A DNA stretch of 64,000 nt. It comes from Candidatus Rhabdochlamydia oedothoracis. Its GTDB lineage: Bacteria; Chlamydiota; Chlamydiia; Chlamydiales; Rhabdochlamydiaceae. The notes below the pieces were generated by a model that did not search any database, was not told the DNA's origin, and saw only the letters and a list, made by a program, of their open reading frames with translations. Position numbers and translations under genes: made by a program. Below, piece by piece: positions 1 to 7,041 of the stretch (its first letter is position 1; the number at the start of each line of letters is the position of its first letter). The stretch spans positions 1,798,001 through 1,862,000 of the forward strand of contig NZ_CP075587.1 of the NCBI RefSeq assembly GCF_019453995.1, read 5' to 3'.

Positions 1-706
1 AAGTATGAAGTGTATTTCTTTTGGCTATTTCTACTATACATCCTAATATCTCCTGCACACTCTTTGCAAATTTTTCTCCAGAATATCCTCCATCTGCTAA
101 AACATTTTTTACACCGAATAAATGGTTTTTATGTAGTGAAAATGCTTCTATACACCCATTTCTGTCAGTGATATTAGCGGTGGTAATGTGAATCGCATGA
201 GGAAGCCCTTGGCTATCGACTGCTATATGTCTTTTTATTCCTGATATTTTTTTCCCTGCATCATATCCTGTCTTCTCCGCTGTATCAGTATTTTTAACAC
301 TTTGAGCATCAATAATTACAAAGCTTGTTTTCTCTTTCCGACCACTGCTTTTTCTGGCCTCGCCAACCAATTTTTTTTAAAACTATTTCAAGAATACTCT
401 TAGAATTTTTATCCTCTTTTTTATTCCAAAGATGGAAATAATAATAACACAATTCCCATTTAGGATATTCTATGGGTAACATACGCCACTGGCAACCACT
501 TTTTAAAATGTACAAAATTCCACAAAAAATATCATATAGATCAACTCTTCGTGGACGTGTTTTTTTGCGTGTAGACTCAAGTATTAGATGGATTTTGCTA
601 AATTGTTTACGAGAGATATCGCTTGGATAAGAGCGGGTCATAATTACCTCCAAAGGTTTTATGAAAACTATCATTATACCTTAATGAGAAGATTTTAAAC
701 AGGCTC
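1..706 (-). mobile_element. IS5-family element (IS427-like), right part, cut by window start
   Basis: Minus-strand insertion sequence whose 5' terminus is the inverted repeat GAGCCTGTTTAAAATCTTCT (read on the minus strand) ending at 706, followed by TAA. The same element occurs complete at 18915-19779, 49202-50068 and 60165-61029 (about 865 bp), so about 160 bp of this copy lie outside the window. Two transposase reading frames, orfA (309-641) and orfB (1 to about 325), are in different frames as in all other copies here, which fits programmed frameshifting or decay. The DDE motif is split between the end of the orfA region (IIDAQSV), LADGGYSG and VVERSFAW. Confidence 0.85.
309..641 (-). CDS. 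IS5-family transposase orfA
   Basis: N-terminal part of the split transposase, 110 residues, beginning MTRSYPSDISRKQF. The start at 641 is preferred over an upstream ATG at 674 because GGAGG lies a few bases before it. It carries the DUF4096-like N-terminal domain of IS5 transposases (DIFCGILYILKSGCQWRMLP). The frame closes after KLCNY, while the continuation with the first catalytic Asp lies in another frame, so activity would require frameshifting. Confidence 0.75.
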   Translation of the reverse strand: MTRSYPSDISRKQFSKIHLILESTRKKTRPRRVDLYDIFCGILYILKSGCQWRMLPIEYPKWELCYYYFHLWNKKEDKNSKSILEIVLKKIGWRGQKKQWSERENKLCNY

Positions 707-731
707 TAAGGCAGTATCATTTTAGGAAGAA

Positions 732-818
732 CGGAGGAGGTGGGATTCGAACCCACGATACGTTTACACGTATACACGCTTTCCAAGCGTGCTCCATCGG
801 CCGCTCGGACACTCCTCC
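732..818 (-). tRNA. tRNA-Ser (GGA anticodon)
   Basis: Read on the minus strand, the gene starts GGAGGAGT at 818 and ends CTCCTCC plus a G discriminator at 732, giving a 7-bp acceptor stem. The anticodon arm is CACGC-TTGGAAA-GCGTG with anticodon GGA (Ser). The 87-nt length and the long variable arm are typical of serine tRNA, and the T-arm GGTTCGAATCC is present. No CCA is encoded. Confidence 0.96.
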
Positions 819-1017
819 AAAAAGCCTTTAAGCGTGTCTGAGGTTACCTTAACTACACTTTATCTTACAAGAAAAAATCCAAAGAGCTATTATGGCTTAA
901 CTTTAAATAAATTACTTACTATATCTTGTGTTTGAAGTTTAATAGAGAGTTATTTCTTTTCCAAAATCGCTTAAAAAATTATGATCCTCAATTGTAGCTT
1001 TATCAGGTTTTTAAAAA

Positions 1018-1872
1018 ATGTTTCTTTGTTTATTTATTAGTTTTTTTTGTATTATTCCTATTTTGGGTTATCCACAAGCTCCTGTTGTTTTGGTTAGCGT
1101 TCCCCCTTATCTTTATTTTGTAAAAAAAATCGCAGAGAACACCGTCTCAGCTCAGTCCCTTATTCCTTCTGGAGCAAATCCTCATTTATATGAACCTACC
1201 CCCAAACAAGTTCAATTGCAAAAACAAGCCGTATTGTGGTTAAAATTAGGAGAAAAAGCAGATCAAAAAGCTCAAAGGGTCTTTCAAGAAATGAAAACCC
1301 CACCTCTGGTCCTTAATTTGACAGAGGATCTTGCGCTTTTATCTTACAAAGATACAAAAAATCATTGTTGTACTCAGCATAGCACCAAAGATCTACATAT
1401 TTGGCTCAGCCCAAAAATAATGCAAGCGCAAGCAAAAAAAATTACACAAGCCTTAATTCAGCTATTCCCCATACATACAGAATTGTACCAAAGCAACTCA
1501 AATAAGTTACTCAAAGAACTAGAGCAAGTTGATCAAGAATTAGCTATCCTACTTAAAAACAAACAAGGCAAAGCCATTTTAGTCTCTCATCCGGCTTTTG
1601 CTTATTTTTGTAGAGACTATAACCTTGAGCAATTATCTCTTGAAGAAGAGGGCAAGGACTGTTTGCCTCAATATATTCCAGAACTGCTGCATAAGATAAA
1701 AACGCTAGGTATAGGCGGCATAATTATAGAACCTCAACACGGCAGCAAAGCAGCTAAGCTGCTTGCTCAAAATCTAGCGATACCTACTTACCTCATCGAT
1801 CCTTATTCTGAAGATTATATAGAGAATTTAAAACAGATGGCAGAAGTGGTTAAAAATATCATTCATGACTGA
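1018..1872 (+). CDS. znuA: Metal ABC transporter substrate-binding protein (ZnuA/TroA family)
   Basis: Extracytoplasmic metal-binding lipoprotein or secreted protein that delivers Zn2+ or a similar divalent metal to the ZnuB/ZnuC partners encoded next to it. 284 residues, normal for cluster A-I binding proteins. A hydrophobic N-terminal signal occupies about residues 1-19. Metal-ligand positions of the family are visible: H56 in GANPHLYEPTP, H127 in DLHIWLSP, H191 in VSHPAF, and acidic residues near 261 (LIDPYSEDY). A short Cys/His patch (NHCCTQH, about 115-121) sits where ZnuA proteins carry a variable metal-gathering loop. Its 3' end overlaps the ATPase gene by 8 bp, so the three genes form an operon. 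From memory, the same order precedes obgE-rpmA-rplU in Chlamydia. The metal is inferred from family and not proven; no clear Shine-Dalgarno sequence precedes the chosen ATG. Confidence 0.88.
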   Translation: MFLCLFISFFCIIPILGYPQAPVVLVSVPPYLYFVKKIAENTVSAQSLIPSGANPHLYEPTPKQVQLQKQAVLWLKLGEKADQKAQRVFQEMKTPPLVLNLTEDLALLSYKDTKNHCCTQHSTKDLHIWLSPKIMQAQAKKITQALIQLFPIHTELYQSNSNKLLKELEQVDQELAILLKNKQGKAILVSHPAFAYFCRDYNLEQLSLEEEGKDCLPQYIPELLHKIKTLGIGGIIIEPQHGSKAAKLLAQNLAIPTYLIDPYSEDYIENLKQMAEVVKNIIHD

Positions 1873-2593
1873 TATCATCTCTATTCACCAATTGTTTTTT
1901 AGTTATAATCATCAAAGTATTCTTGAAGATGTCAATATAACTGTGCAACCGAATGAATTTATTGTCGTTTTTGGCCCTAATGGCGGCGGAAAAACCACTT
2001 TTTTTAAATTAATCTTAGGGCTTTTACAACCTAAAAAAGGTTGGGTGAAAGTTTTAAATAAGCACCCTAAACACATTAGGCATTTAATGGGATATGTCCC
2101 TCAAATGCAACAAGTAGATCGCAATTTTCCGATTTGTGTTTTAGATGTAGTGATGATGGGATGCCTTGCTGAATTGACTTGCTGGGGAAGATTTCCTAAG
2201 GCAATGCGTAAATTAGGTCTACAGGCCTTGGAAAAAGTGAACCTTTTGCATAAAGCAAAAGCTCCCTTTGGTTCTCTATCAGGTGGAGAAACACAAAGAG
2301 CTCTTATTGCAAGAGCAATTGTCGACCATCCTAAAATCCTACTACTCGATGAACCAACAGCTAATGTAGATTCTCAAGCGGAACAGTCTATTTACCAGCT
2401 GTTAAAAGAGTTAAATGCTGATATGACTATATTAATGGTATCTCATGATTTACAAACAATTATTGATAAAGCCAGTCGACTCATTTGCGTAAATCGCCAA
2501 GCAACCTCTCTTCAGGCTAAAGAAGTATGTGAGCATTTTGCTTTAGGTCTTTATCACACTCCTTTAACAAACCCTCAACACTTTTCTTTTTAA
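1865..2593 (+). CDS. znuC: Metal ABC transporter ATP-binding protein
   Basis: Cytoplasmic ATPase of the metal importer, 242 residues. Walker A is GPNGGGKTT (about 38-46), the signature is LSGGETQR, and Walker B is ILLLDEPTANVD followed by the switch His in VSHD. These are all intact, so it should be active. It overlaps the binding-protein gene by 8 bp and is followed by the permease gene after a single base, indicating translational coupling. The family is typical of ZnuC/MntB-type manganese and zinc importers; substrate choice rests on the neighbouring binding protein. Confidence 0.92.
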   Translation: MTDIISIHQLFFSYNHQSILEDVNITVQPNEFIVVFGPNGGGKTTFFKLILGLLQPKKGWVKVLNKHPKHIRHLMGYVPQMQQVDRNFPICVLDVVMMGCLAELTCWGRFPKAMRKLGLQALEKVNLLHKAKAPFGSLSGGETQRALIARAIVDHPKILLLDEPTANVDSQAEQSIYQLLKELNADMTILMVSHDLQTIIDKASRLICVNRQATSLQAKEVCEHFALGLYHTPLTNPQHFSF

Positions 2594-2594
2594 T

Positions 2595-3407
2595 ATGTTT
2601 GATAATCCTTTTCTCTTACATACGTTATTAGCAGGTTGTGGGGCTGCGTTAACCGGCGGCATTATCGGTTCCTATGTAGTAGTTAAAAGAATTGTTTCTA
2701 TTAGCGGTAGTATTGCCCACTCCGTACTTGGGGGAATGGGCCTTTGTCTATGGTTAAAAATCAGATTTGGGCTTACCTTTCTCACCCCATTCATTGGGGC
2801 ATTAACAGCTGGATTGATTTCTGCATTTTTAATGGGCTGGATTCATTTAAAATACAAAGAAAGAGAAGACACAGCGATTGCTGCTATTTGGGCTATCGGA
2901 ATGTCTATCGGAGTCATTTTCATTGCTATTACCCCGGGCTATAACACAGAGCTAATCGATTTTTTATTTGGAAACATTCTATGGGTTAGCAGCAGTGATA
3001 TTTTTTTACTATTTGCTTTAAATGCGCTCATTTTATCTATAATTGCTAGATTTTATAAACCGCTTTTAGCCATTTGTTTTGATGAAGAACAAGCTACACT
3101 AAAAAAGCTTCCAGTACAAACCTTTTATTTTCTACTACTAGGTTTAGTAGCTGTCTCGATTGTGTTATTAACCCAAATAGTTGGGGCCATCTTGGTTGTA
3201 ACTATGCTAGCGATACCCGCTGCCATTGCTGCTATTTTTACCCGCAGTTTATTGCAAATGATGGCTTTAGCAACAGCATGCGGTCTTACGCTCACATTTA
3301 CCGGCATCCTGCTTGCTTATCAATTAAACTGGCCCCCAGGGGCCACTATCTCACTTGTTTCTTCTTCCTGCTATGCGGGCGCACTTTTATTCAAAAAGAA
3401 GCCTTGA
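2595..3407 (+). CDS. znuB: Metal ABC transporter permease
   Basis: Inner-membrane permease of the ABC-3 family (ZnuB/TroC-like), 270 residues with about eight hydrophobic segments. Characteristic stretches are GSYVVVKRIVSISGSIAHSV near the N-terminus, a coupling region containing KEREDTAIAAIWAIGMSIGV, and QIVGAILVVTMLAIPAA towards the C-terminus. It starts one base after the ATPase stop. It is the last gene of the znuA-C-B operon; two tiny genes on the opposite strand converge on it and end 3 bp downstream. Confidence 0.9.
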   Translation: MFDNPFLLHTLLAGCGAALTGGIIGSYVVVKRIVSISGSIAHSVLGGMGLCLWLKIRFGLTFLTPFIGALTAGLISAFLMGWIHLKYKEREDTAIAAIWAIGMSIGVIFIAITPGYNTELIDFLFGNILWVSSSDIFLLFALNALILSIIARFYKPLLAICFDEEQATLKKLPVQTFYFLLLGLVAVSIVLLTQIVGAILVVTMLAIPAAIAAIFTRSLLQMMALATACGLTLTFTGILLAYQLNWPPGATISLVSSSCYAGALLFKKKP

Positions 3408-3409
3408 GA

Positions 3410-3541
3410 TTACATGGAGCAATAACGGTTCCAGAATTGCTTCCAGGCTGATTTCTTATGCGTTCTATGATTTGTTTTTCTTTTTGCTGATGCTTTTTTA
3501 CTATTCTGGACGCTCTCGCCACTATTATGCTTTTTAGGCAT
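3410..3541 (-). CDS. Small very basic protein, 43 aa
   Basis: Not a family I recognise. On the minus strand an ATG at 3541 is preceded by a strong Shine-Dalgarno sequence (AAGGAGGGTTT). The 43-residue product begins MPKKHNSGESVQNSKKASA and ends in an aromatic patch (AWKQFWNRYCSM). It has about nine Lys and three Arg against one Glu, so it is strongly cationic and could bind nucleic acid; this is inference from composition. It lies 9 bp after another small basic ORF in the same direction and ends 3 bp from the convergent znuB. The strong ribosome site is the main argument that it is real. Confidence 0.55.
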   Translation of the reverse strand: MPKKHNSGESVQNSKKASAKRKTNHRTHKKSAWKQFWNRYCSM

Positions 3542-3550
3542 AAACCCTCC

Positions 3551-3685
3551 TTAAGCTTTTTTATCTTGTTCTAACTTAATTTTAGACTCACTTTCCTGCT
3601 CTTTAAAAAATGCACGGTTATGATGTTTTCTCAGAGTAATTTTTGAGGACTTAAGTGTATTTATTCTTTTTCTAAGCCCCTTCAT
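3551..3685 (-). CDS. Small basic protein, 44 aa
   Basis: Minus-strand ORF, MKGLRKRINTLKSS at the N-terminus and a charged C-terminus (EQESESKIKLEQDKKA). The start at 3685 has an AGGGA ribosome-binding sequence about 5 bases upstream; an in-frame ATG at 3691 is the alternative. It is followed after 9 bp by the second small basic ORF with its own ribosome site, so the two look like a minimal operon. No homologue is recognised. It could be a nucleoid or RNA-binding peptide, but only its charge suggests this. Confidence 0.5.
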   Translation of the reverse strand: MKGLRKRINTLKSSKITLRKHHNRAFFKEQESESKIKLEQDKKA

Positions 3686-3732
3686 AACCATCCCTATTCA
3701 TTTATGCTCTTACTTTTCATACTATGTATAAT

Positions 3733-3766
3733 TTAATTATTAATCAAATAATTAATTTTTTATTTT
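3733..3766. terminator. AT-rich hairpin with T-tract
   Basis: TTAATTATT and AATAATTAA form a 9-bp perfect stem with a 5-base loop, followed on the plus strand by a long T-rich run. It lies between the small minus-strand ORFs and the rplU promoter. It may be a weak terminator, or simply AT-rich spacer 5' of the small operon. Confidence 0.35.
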
Positions 3767-3829
3767 TTAATAAAAAATGAATTAAAAACCCTCTCTTTCT
3801 ATCCTTGTTTACATTTACATCTTTTCAAG

Positions 3830-3858
3830 TTGACTTTGATTCAAGACTGTCCTATCAT
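3830..3858 (+). promoter_or_regulatory. Sigma-70-type promoter of rplU-rpmA-obgE
   Basis: TTGACT at 3830-3835 and TATCAT at 3853-3858 are separated by exactly 17 bp. Each hexamer matches the consensus at five of six positions. Transcription would begin near 3865, giving a leader of about 40 nt before the rplU start at 3905. Confidence 0.7.
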
Positions 3859-3904
3859 GTTTTTTTCTGCATGCGAATCTTTAAAGTTTATTTTAGGAGA
3901 CCAG

Positions 3905-4216
3905 ATGTACGCGATTATCGAAACAGGCGGTAAGCAATACCGTGTTGAAAAAAATGACACCATTGATGTAGAACTGCTAGATATAGAGGACAATGTTGTA
4001 GAGTTTAAAAATGTTTTACTTATTAGTGAAGCAGGAAATGTTAAGATTGGAGCCCCTTATCTCGCTGATACTGTTGTACAAGCAAAGCTTATAAAACAAG
4101 ATGCTAAAGGGCCAAAAGTGGTTGCATTCAAATACAAAAGACGCAAACCGATTCGTCGTAAAGTGGGCCATCGCCAACGCTATACCCGACTCAAGATTAC
4201 AGATATTATTGGATAA
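3905..4216 (+). CDS. rplU: 50S ribosomal protein L21
   Basis: Ribosomal protein of the large subunit that binds 23S rRNA, 103 residues, the usual length. It starts MYAIIETGGKQYRVEK and ends in the basic tail RRKPIRRKVGHRQRYTRLKI. The start at 3905 is chosen because TTAGGAGACC lies just upstream. A longer frame from 3830 would overlap the promoter itself and adds residues foreign to the family. rpmA begins 9 bp downstream and obgE follows, the common L21-L27-Obg arrangement that links ribosome assembly with its GTPase. Confidence 0.97.
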   Translation: MYAIIETGGKQYRVEKNDTIDVELLDIEDNVVEFKNVLLISEAGNVKIGAPYLADTVVQAKLIKQDAKGPKVVAFKYKRRKPIRRKVGHRQRYTRLKITDIIG

Positions 4217-4225
4217 GGAGCAACA

Positions 4226-4477
4226 ATGGCACATAAGAAAGGTCAAGGATCTAGCCGAAATGGTCGCGATTCTCATTCGCAACGCCTTGGAATTAAAGCA
4301 GCTGGAGGACAGTTTGTCACCGCTGGTAGCATTATTGTGCGTCAAAGAGGCACAAAATGGCATCCAGCAAAAAATGTAGGACGTGGACGCGATGATACGA
4401 TATACGCTTTAGTTGACGGTGTTGTTTCTTATCGCAAAACCAATCGCACATATGTTTCCGTTCAACCCGCTCTTTAA
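4226..4477 (+). CDS. rpmA: 50S ribosomal protein L27
   Basis: Large-subunit protein located near the peptidyl transferase centre, 83 residues. It begins [20 protein letters not shown], so the mature N-terminus typical of Gram-negative-type L27 is encoded directly without the cleaved extension of Firmicutes. The motif [19 protein letters not shown] is canonical. The start is preceded by AAGGAG. Second gene of the rplU operon, 42 bp before obgE. Confidence 0.97.
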   Translation: MAHKKGQGSSRNGRDSHSQRLGIKAAGGQFVTAGSIIVRQRGTKWHPAKNVGRGRDDTIYALVDGVVSYRKTNRTYVSVQPAL

Positions 4478-4519
4478 TACTTCGTAGCCCTCAACTAAGC
4501 CAGAGGGCTTGTAAAATAT

Positions 4520-5521
4520 ATGTTTATCGATTCAGTTATAGTTACGCTGCGCGCTGGAAAAGGCGGTAATGGCGTCGTTGCCTGGCGAAGAGAAAAGTTT
4601 ATTCCCAAAGGAGGCCCTGTTGGTGGAAATGGAGGCCAAGGCGGCTCTATCATTCTAAAAACCAATGAGAACGTCCTCTCTTTAGAGGGATTTCGCAATC
4701 GCCGTTTAATCAATGCAGAAAATGGCATTTCAGGAGGAAGAAACCTTCAAAGAGGACGTAATGGCAAACACCTTATTTTACACATCCCCTGTGGCACTAT
4801 TGTTAAAAATACTAAAACACAAGAAGTATTAGTCGACTTTACTGATAAAAACCAAGAGTATGTTTTATGCAAAGGAGGTAAAGGAGGCAAAGGAAATGCT
4901 TGTTTTAAATCTCCTACTAACCAAGCCCCCAACATATGTACTCCTGGCTATGAAGGTGAAATACATGAGGTTCAACTCGAGTTAAAATTAATCGCTGATA
5001 TTGGCTTTATTGGCATGCCCAATGCAGGCAAATCCACTCTTTTAAAACAAACTACTCATTGCCCTGTTAAAATTGGAGCTTATCCTTTTACAACACTATA
5101 CCCAAACCTAAGTTATATTCAGTTTGAAGATTTCTCCAGGATTTTAATTGCAGACATTCCGGGCATTATAGAAGGAGCCCACCTCGATCGTGGGTTGGGC
5201 TTATCTTTTCTCAAACATATTGAACGCTCTTCTGTTTTGGTCTATTTAATCGATATTTCTGGGATAGAAGAAAGAGATCCATTTAAAGATTTTCAAATTT
5301 TACAAAACGAGATAAAGACTTATCGAAAAGAATTATTAGACAAACCCTTTCTTGTTGTATTAAACAAAATAGACTGCGAAACAGCCATGCAAAATCTAGA
5401 GACATTTACACAAAAATACCCCTACTCAAAGACAACACTCTTTCCTATTTCTGCTATGCATAGAGAAGGCATTGAAGCTCTTCTTAAAGCTATGCAACAG
5501 CTTGTTCCCCGTAAGTTTTAG
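4520..5521 (+). CDS. obgE: GTPase Obg/CgtA
   Basis: Ribosome-associated GTPase required for 50S maturation. 333 residues: a glycine-rich Obg fold (about 1-158, with runs such as AGKGGNGVVAWRREKFIPKG) and a G domain with G1 GMPNAGKST, G3 DIPGIIEG, G4 NKID and G5 ISA. There is no long C-terminal OCT domain, so it is the short type. It follows rpmA in the same direction and is probably co-transcribed. The start codon lacks a strong ribosome site, but the N-terminus FIDSVIVTLRAGKGGNG fits the family exactly. IS30-derived sequence begins 13 bp after the stop. Confidence 0.95.
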   Translation: MFIDSVIVTLRAGKGGNGVVAWRREKFIPKGGPVGGNGGQGGSIILKTNENVLSLEGFRNRRLINAENGISGGRNLQRGRNGKHLILHIPCGTIVKNTKTQEVLVDFTDKNQEYVLCKGGKGGKGNACFKSPTNQAPNICTPGYEGEIHEVQLELKLIADIGFIGMPNAGKSTLLKQTTHCPVKIGAYPFTTLYPNLSYIQFEDFSRILIADIPGIIEGAHLDRGLGLSFLKHIERSSVLVYLIDISGIEERDPFKDFQILQNEIKTYRKELLDKPFLVVLNKIDCETAMQNLETFTQKYPYSKTTLFPISAMHREGIEALLKAMQQLVPRKF

Positions 5522-5533
5522 TTGAAGCGAAAA

Positions 5534-5618
5534 GGCCCTTTTAACCTCGAAGTGCACAAAAAAGAACATATAAATACTTGAAAAAATATCTATTTTGCAC
5601 TTCGAGGTTGAAAGGGCC
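5534..5618. repeat. 85-bp palindrome made from IS30 terminal sequence
   Basis: The first and last 23 or so bases are an almost perfect inverted repeat: GGCCCTTTTAACCTCGAAGT at the left, and its complement ending in TTGAAAGGGCC at the right. Both arms correspond to the left terminus of the IS30 element at 5902. The internal 40 bp also match the IS30 subterminal sequence. It borders a segment that has been inverted (5619-5901). Confidence 0.8.
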
Positions 5619-5669
5619 ACAGATAAAAGTTCTTTTCATTGATACATCTAATCCAATATAATGCTTCAT
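5619..5669 (-). pseudogene. IS110 transposase, displaced N-terminal fragment
   Basis: Encodes, on the minus strand, the first 16 residues of the IS110 transposase (MKHYIGLDVSMKRTFI), identical to the start of the intact copy at 31842. The rest of this gene is on the plus strand at 7042-8025. The last three bases, 5619-5621, are ACA, i.e. TGT on the minus strand, the same trinucleotide that flanks the right end of the IS30 insertion at 7042. The gene was therefore split by IS30 and its 5' part then inverted. Confidence 0.85.
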
Positions 5670-5788
5670 GGGTTGCTCCTCATTTTTTTGCTCTTTAATG
5701 AGCGGTTTTGAGATTTGAAAAAATCTCGTTTATATTGGAGAGTTTAACCTACTCCGTTTAAGGAGCAACCCCTTCTTTGTGTGCAATT
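5670..5788 (-). ncRNA. Structured IS110 left-end leader (candidate bridge RNA)
   Basis: Non-coding left end of the IS110 element, read on the minus strand from the inverted repeat AATTGCACACAA (5788-5777) to the transposase ATG at 5669. GGGGTTGCTCC near its start is complementary over 10 bp to GGAGCAACCC immediately before the ATG (plus-strand arms 5762-5771 and 5670-5679), closing a domain of about 100 nt. A 7-bp hairpin (5710-5716 with 5721-5727) and a short GCTC/GAGC stem lie inside. The closing stem contains the ribosome site of the transposase. IS110-family elements are known to encode bridge RNAs in non-coding ends; that this is one is inference. Confidence 0.4.
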
Positions 5789-5824
5789 ATGGCATGTACT
5801 TTAATAAGCAATCAGATTTTATTA

Positions 5825-5901
5825 GAGCCTATTTAAAATCTTTTCAAAAGTGAGGATATTCTGGAGAAAGATTTGCAAAGAGTGTACAGGAAATATTAGA
5901 A
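5825..5901. mobile_element. Rearranged 77-bp IS5 derivative
   Basis: Begins with an IS5 right-end inverted repeat (GAGCCTATTTAAAATCTTTT) joined after about 27 bp to an internal orfB segment (AGGATATTCTGGAGAAAG through GTACAGGAAATATTAGA) that lies in the opposite orientation in complete copies. The same fusion with the same junction occurs at 10168-10243, so it was either copied or moved as a unit. Confidence 0.65.
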
Positions 5902-7041
5902 GGCCCTTTCAACCTTGAAGTGCACAAAAAAGAACATATAAATACTTGAAAAAACATCTATTGTGCACCCGAGCATAGCATGTTTGTAGATAATCTCCTA
6001 AACACTTCTAGTGGAGTTTCGAAGTTGAGAGCCTTTCTAGGTCTGTTATTTAGTAAAGTTTCCACCCTTTCTATATCCTTGGAAGTCGTATCTAAAAAGC
6101 TTTGTGTTTTAGGAAAATATTGCCTAACTAGTCCGTTTGTATGCTCATTTAAGCCTCTTTCCCAAGAATGGTAGGGCGTTGCAAAGTAGAAGTCTGTCTC
6201 TAGCTCGAAACTAACCATTTGGTGATAGGCAAATTCTTTTCCGTTGTCTGCTGTTAATGTGTGTACAAAATCTTTGATAGGTTTAAGTTGTTCAATTAAC
6301 GCTTGACTTACTTCCTCTGCAGTTTTATGAGAAACTTTGGCGAGCTTAGTTAGCTTGGAAGTTCTTTCTACCATTGATACAATTACGCCTTTATGTCCTG
6401 CCCCTATGACTGTATCTAGTTCCCAGTCTCCTAAACGAGTCTTTTTTTCTACAATACAAGGCCGTTGCTTAATATCTATACGACCAGGCATGTTCCCTCT
6501 TCCAGAAGCTCCCTTTCTCTGCTTGTTATATTTTTTCCCTCGATGACGGAGCTCTCTATAAAGCTGTCCTCCCTGTCGTTTATCTTTCCAGATATGATTA
6601 TAGATGGTCTCATGACTAACATGTTCTTTACCATGTCTTTTAAGCCATCCGGATATTTGTATAGGGCTCCATTGCAACTTGATTTTTTCTTCAATACGGG
6701 TAACTATTTGAGGAGTCATTTTTTTATTGGGCTGAGAATTTTTTCTAAGAAATGCTTTTTCTTGAGCTTGCTGATGACGGTATCCTCGTTGCCCTTTATT
6801 TCTCTTAAGTTCCCTACTAATAGTGCTATGATGAACTTTTAGAATGTTTGCTATTGAGCTAGATGTATCTCCTCTAGCTTTTAAAATATAAATCTGACAT
6901 CTTTGGTCATAGGTTAGGTGATGGTAGCCTTTAGGCAAGGTCTCTCCTTGTGTTTGATTGTTAAAAATCACAATAGAGATTCTTTCATCGCCTGCCTATT
7001 CTTTTTTTAATTCTTCTGTGCACTTCAAACTTGAAAAGACT
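5902..7041 (-). mobile_element. IS30-family insertion sequence, copy 1
   Basis: 1140 bp from GGCCCTTTCAACCTTGAAGT to CTTGAAAAGACT, with imperfect terminal inverted repeats (CTTTCAACCTTGAAGTGCAC against CTTTTCAAGTTTGAAGTGCA). The length is identical to copies at 17610-18749 and 61329-62468. It interrupts the IS110 gene: the right flank is TGT (7042-7044), and the matching TGT is found inverted at 5619-5621 because the left flank was flipped after insertion. Confidence 0.93.
5958..6971 (-). CDS. IS30-family transposase
   Basis: 337 residues, GTG start, full length. The N-terminal helix-turn-helix region contains YHHLTYDQRCQIYILKARGD and ILKVHHSTISRELKRN. The DDE catalytic core follows, with D in LGDWELDTVIG, D in TLTADNGKEFA and E in ERGLNEHTNGLVRQYFP. 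It differs from copies 2 and 3 at a single residue near the C-terminus (LEVFRRLS instead of LEVFTRLS), so transposition was recent and the enzyme is probably still functional. Confidence 0.93.
   Translation of the reverse strand: MIFNNQTQGETLPKGYHHLTYDQRCQIYILKARGDTSSSIANILKVHHSTISRELKRNKGQRGYRHQQAQEKAFLRKNSQPNKKMTPQIVTRIEEKIKLQWSPIQISGWLKRHGKEHVSHETIYNHIWKDKRQGGQLYRELRHRGKKYNKQRKGASGRGNMPGRIDIKQRPCIVEKKTRLGDWELDTVIGAGHKGVIVSMVERTSKLTKLAKVSHKTAEEVSQALIEQLKPIKDFVHTLTADNGKEFAYHQMVSFELETDFYFATPYHSWERGLNEHTNGLVRQYFPKTQSFLDTTSKDIERVETLLNNRPRKALNFETPLEVFRRLSTNMLCSGAQ

Noticed and set aside
3500-3518. 19-nt identity between 3500-3518 and the fusA G1/switch region (about 13822)
   Set aside because: It is on the opposite strand of a small ORF, with no extension beyond the match; taken as chance.
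3830-3904. Longer N-terminus of L21 starting at 3830
   Set aside because: It overlaps the predicted promoter, adds residues foreign to L21, and a good ribosome site lies before 3905.
6465-6842. Open frames antisense to the IS30 transposase, present at all three copies
   Set aside because: They are identical only because the IS copies are identical; no start signals, and the transposase explains the conservation.
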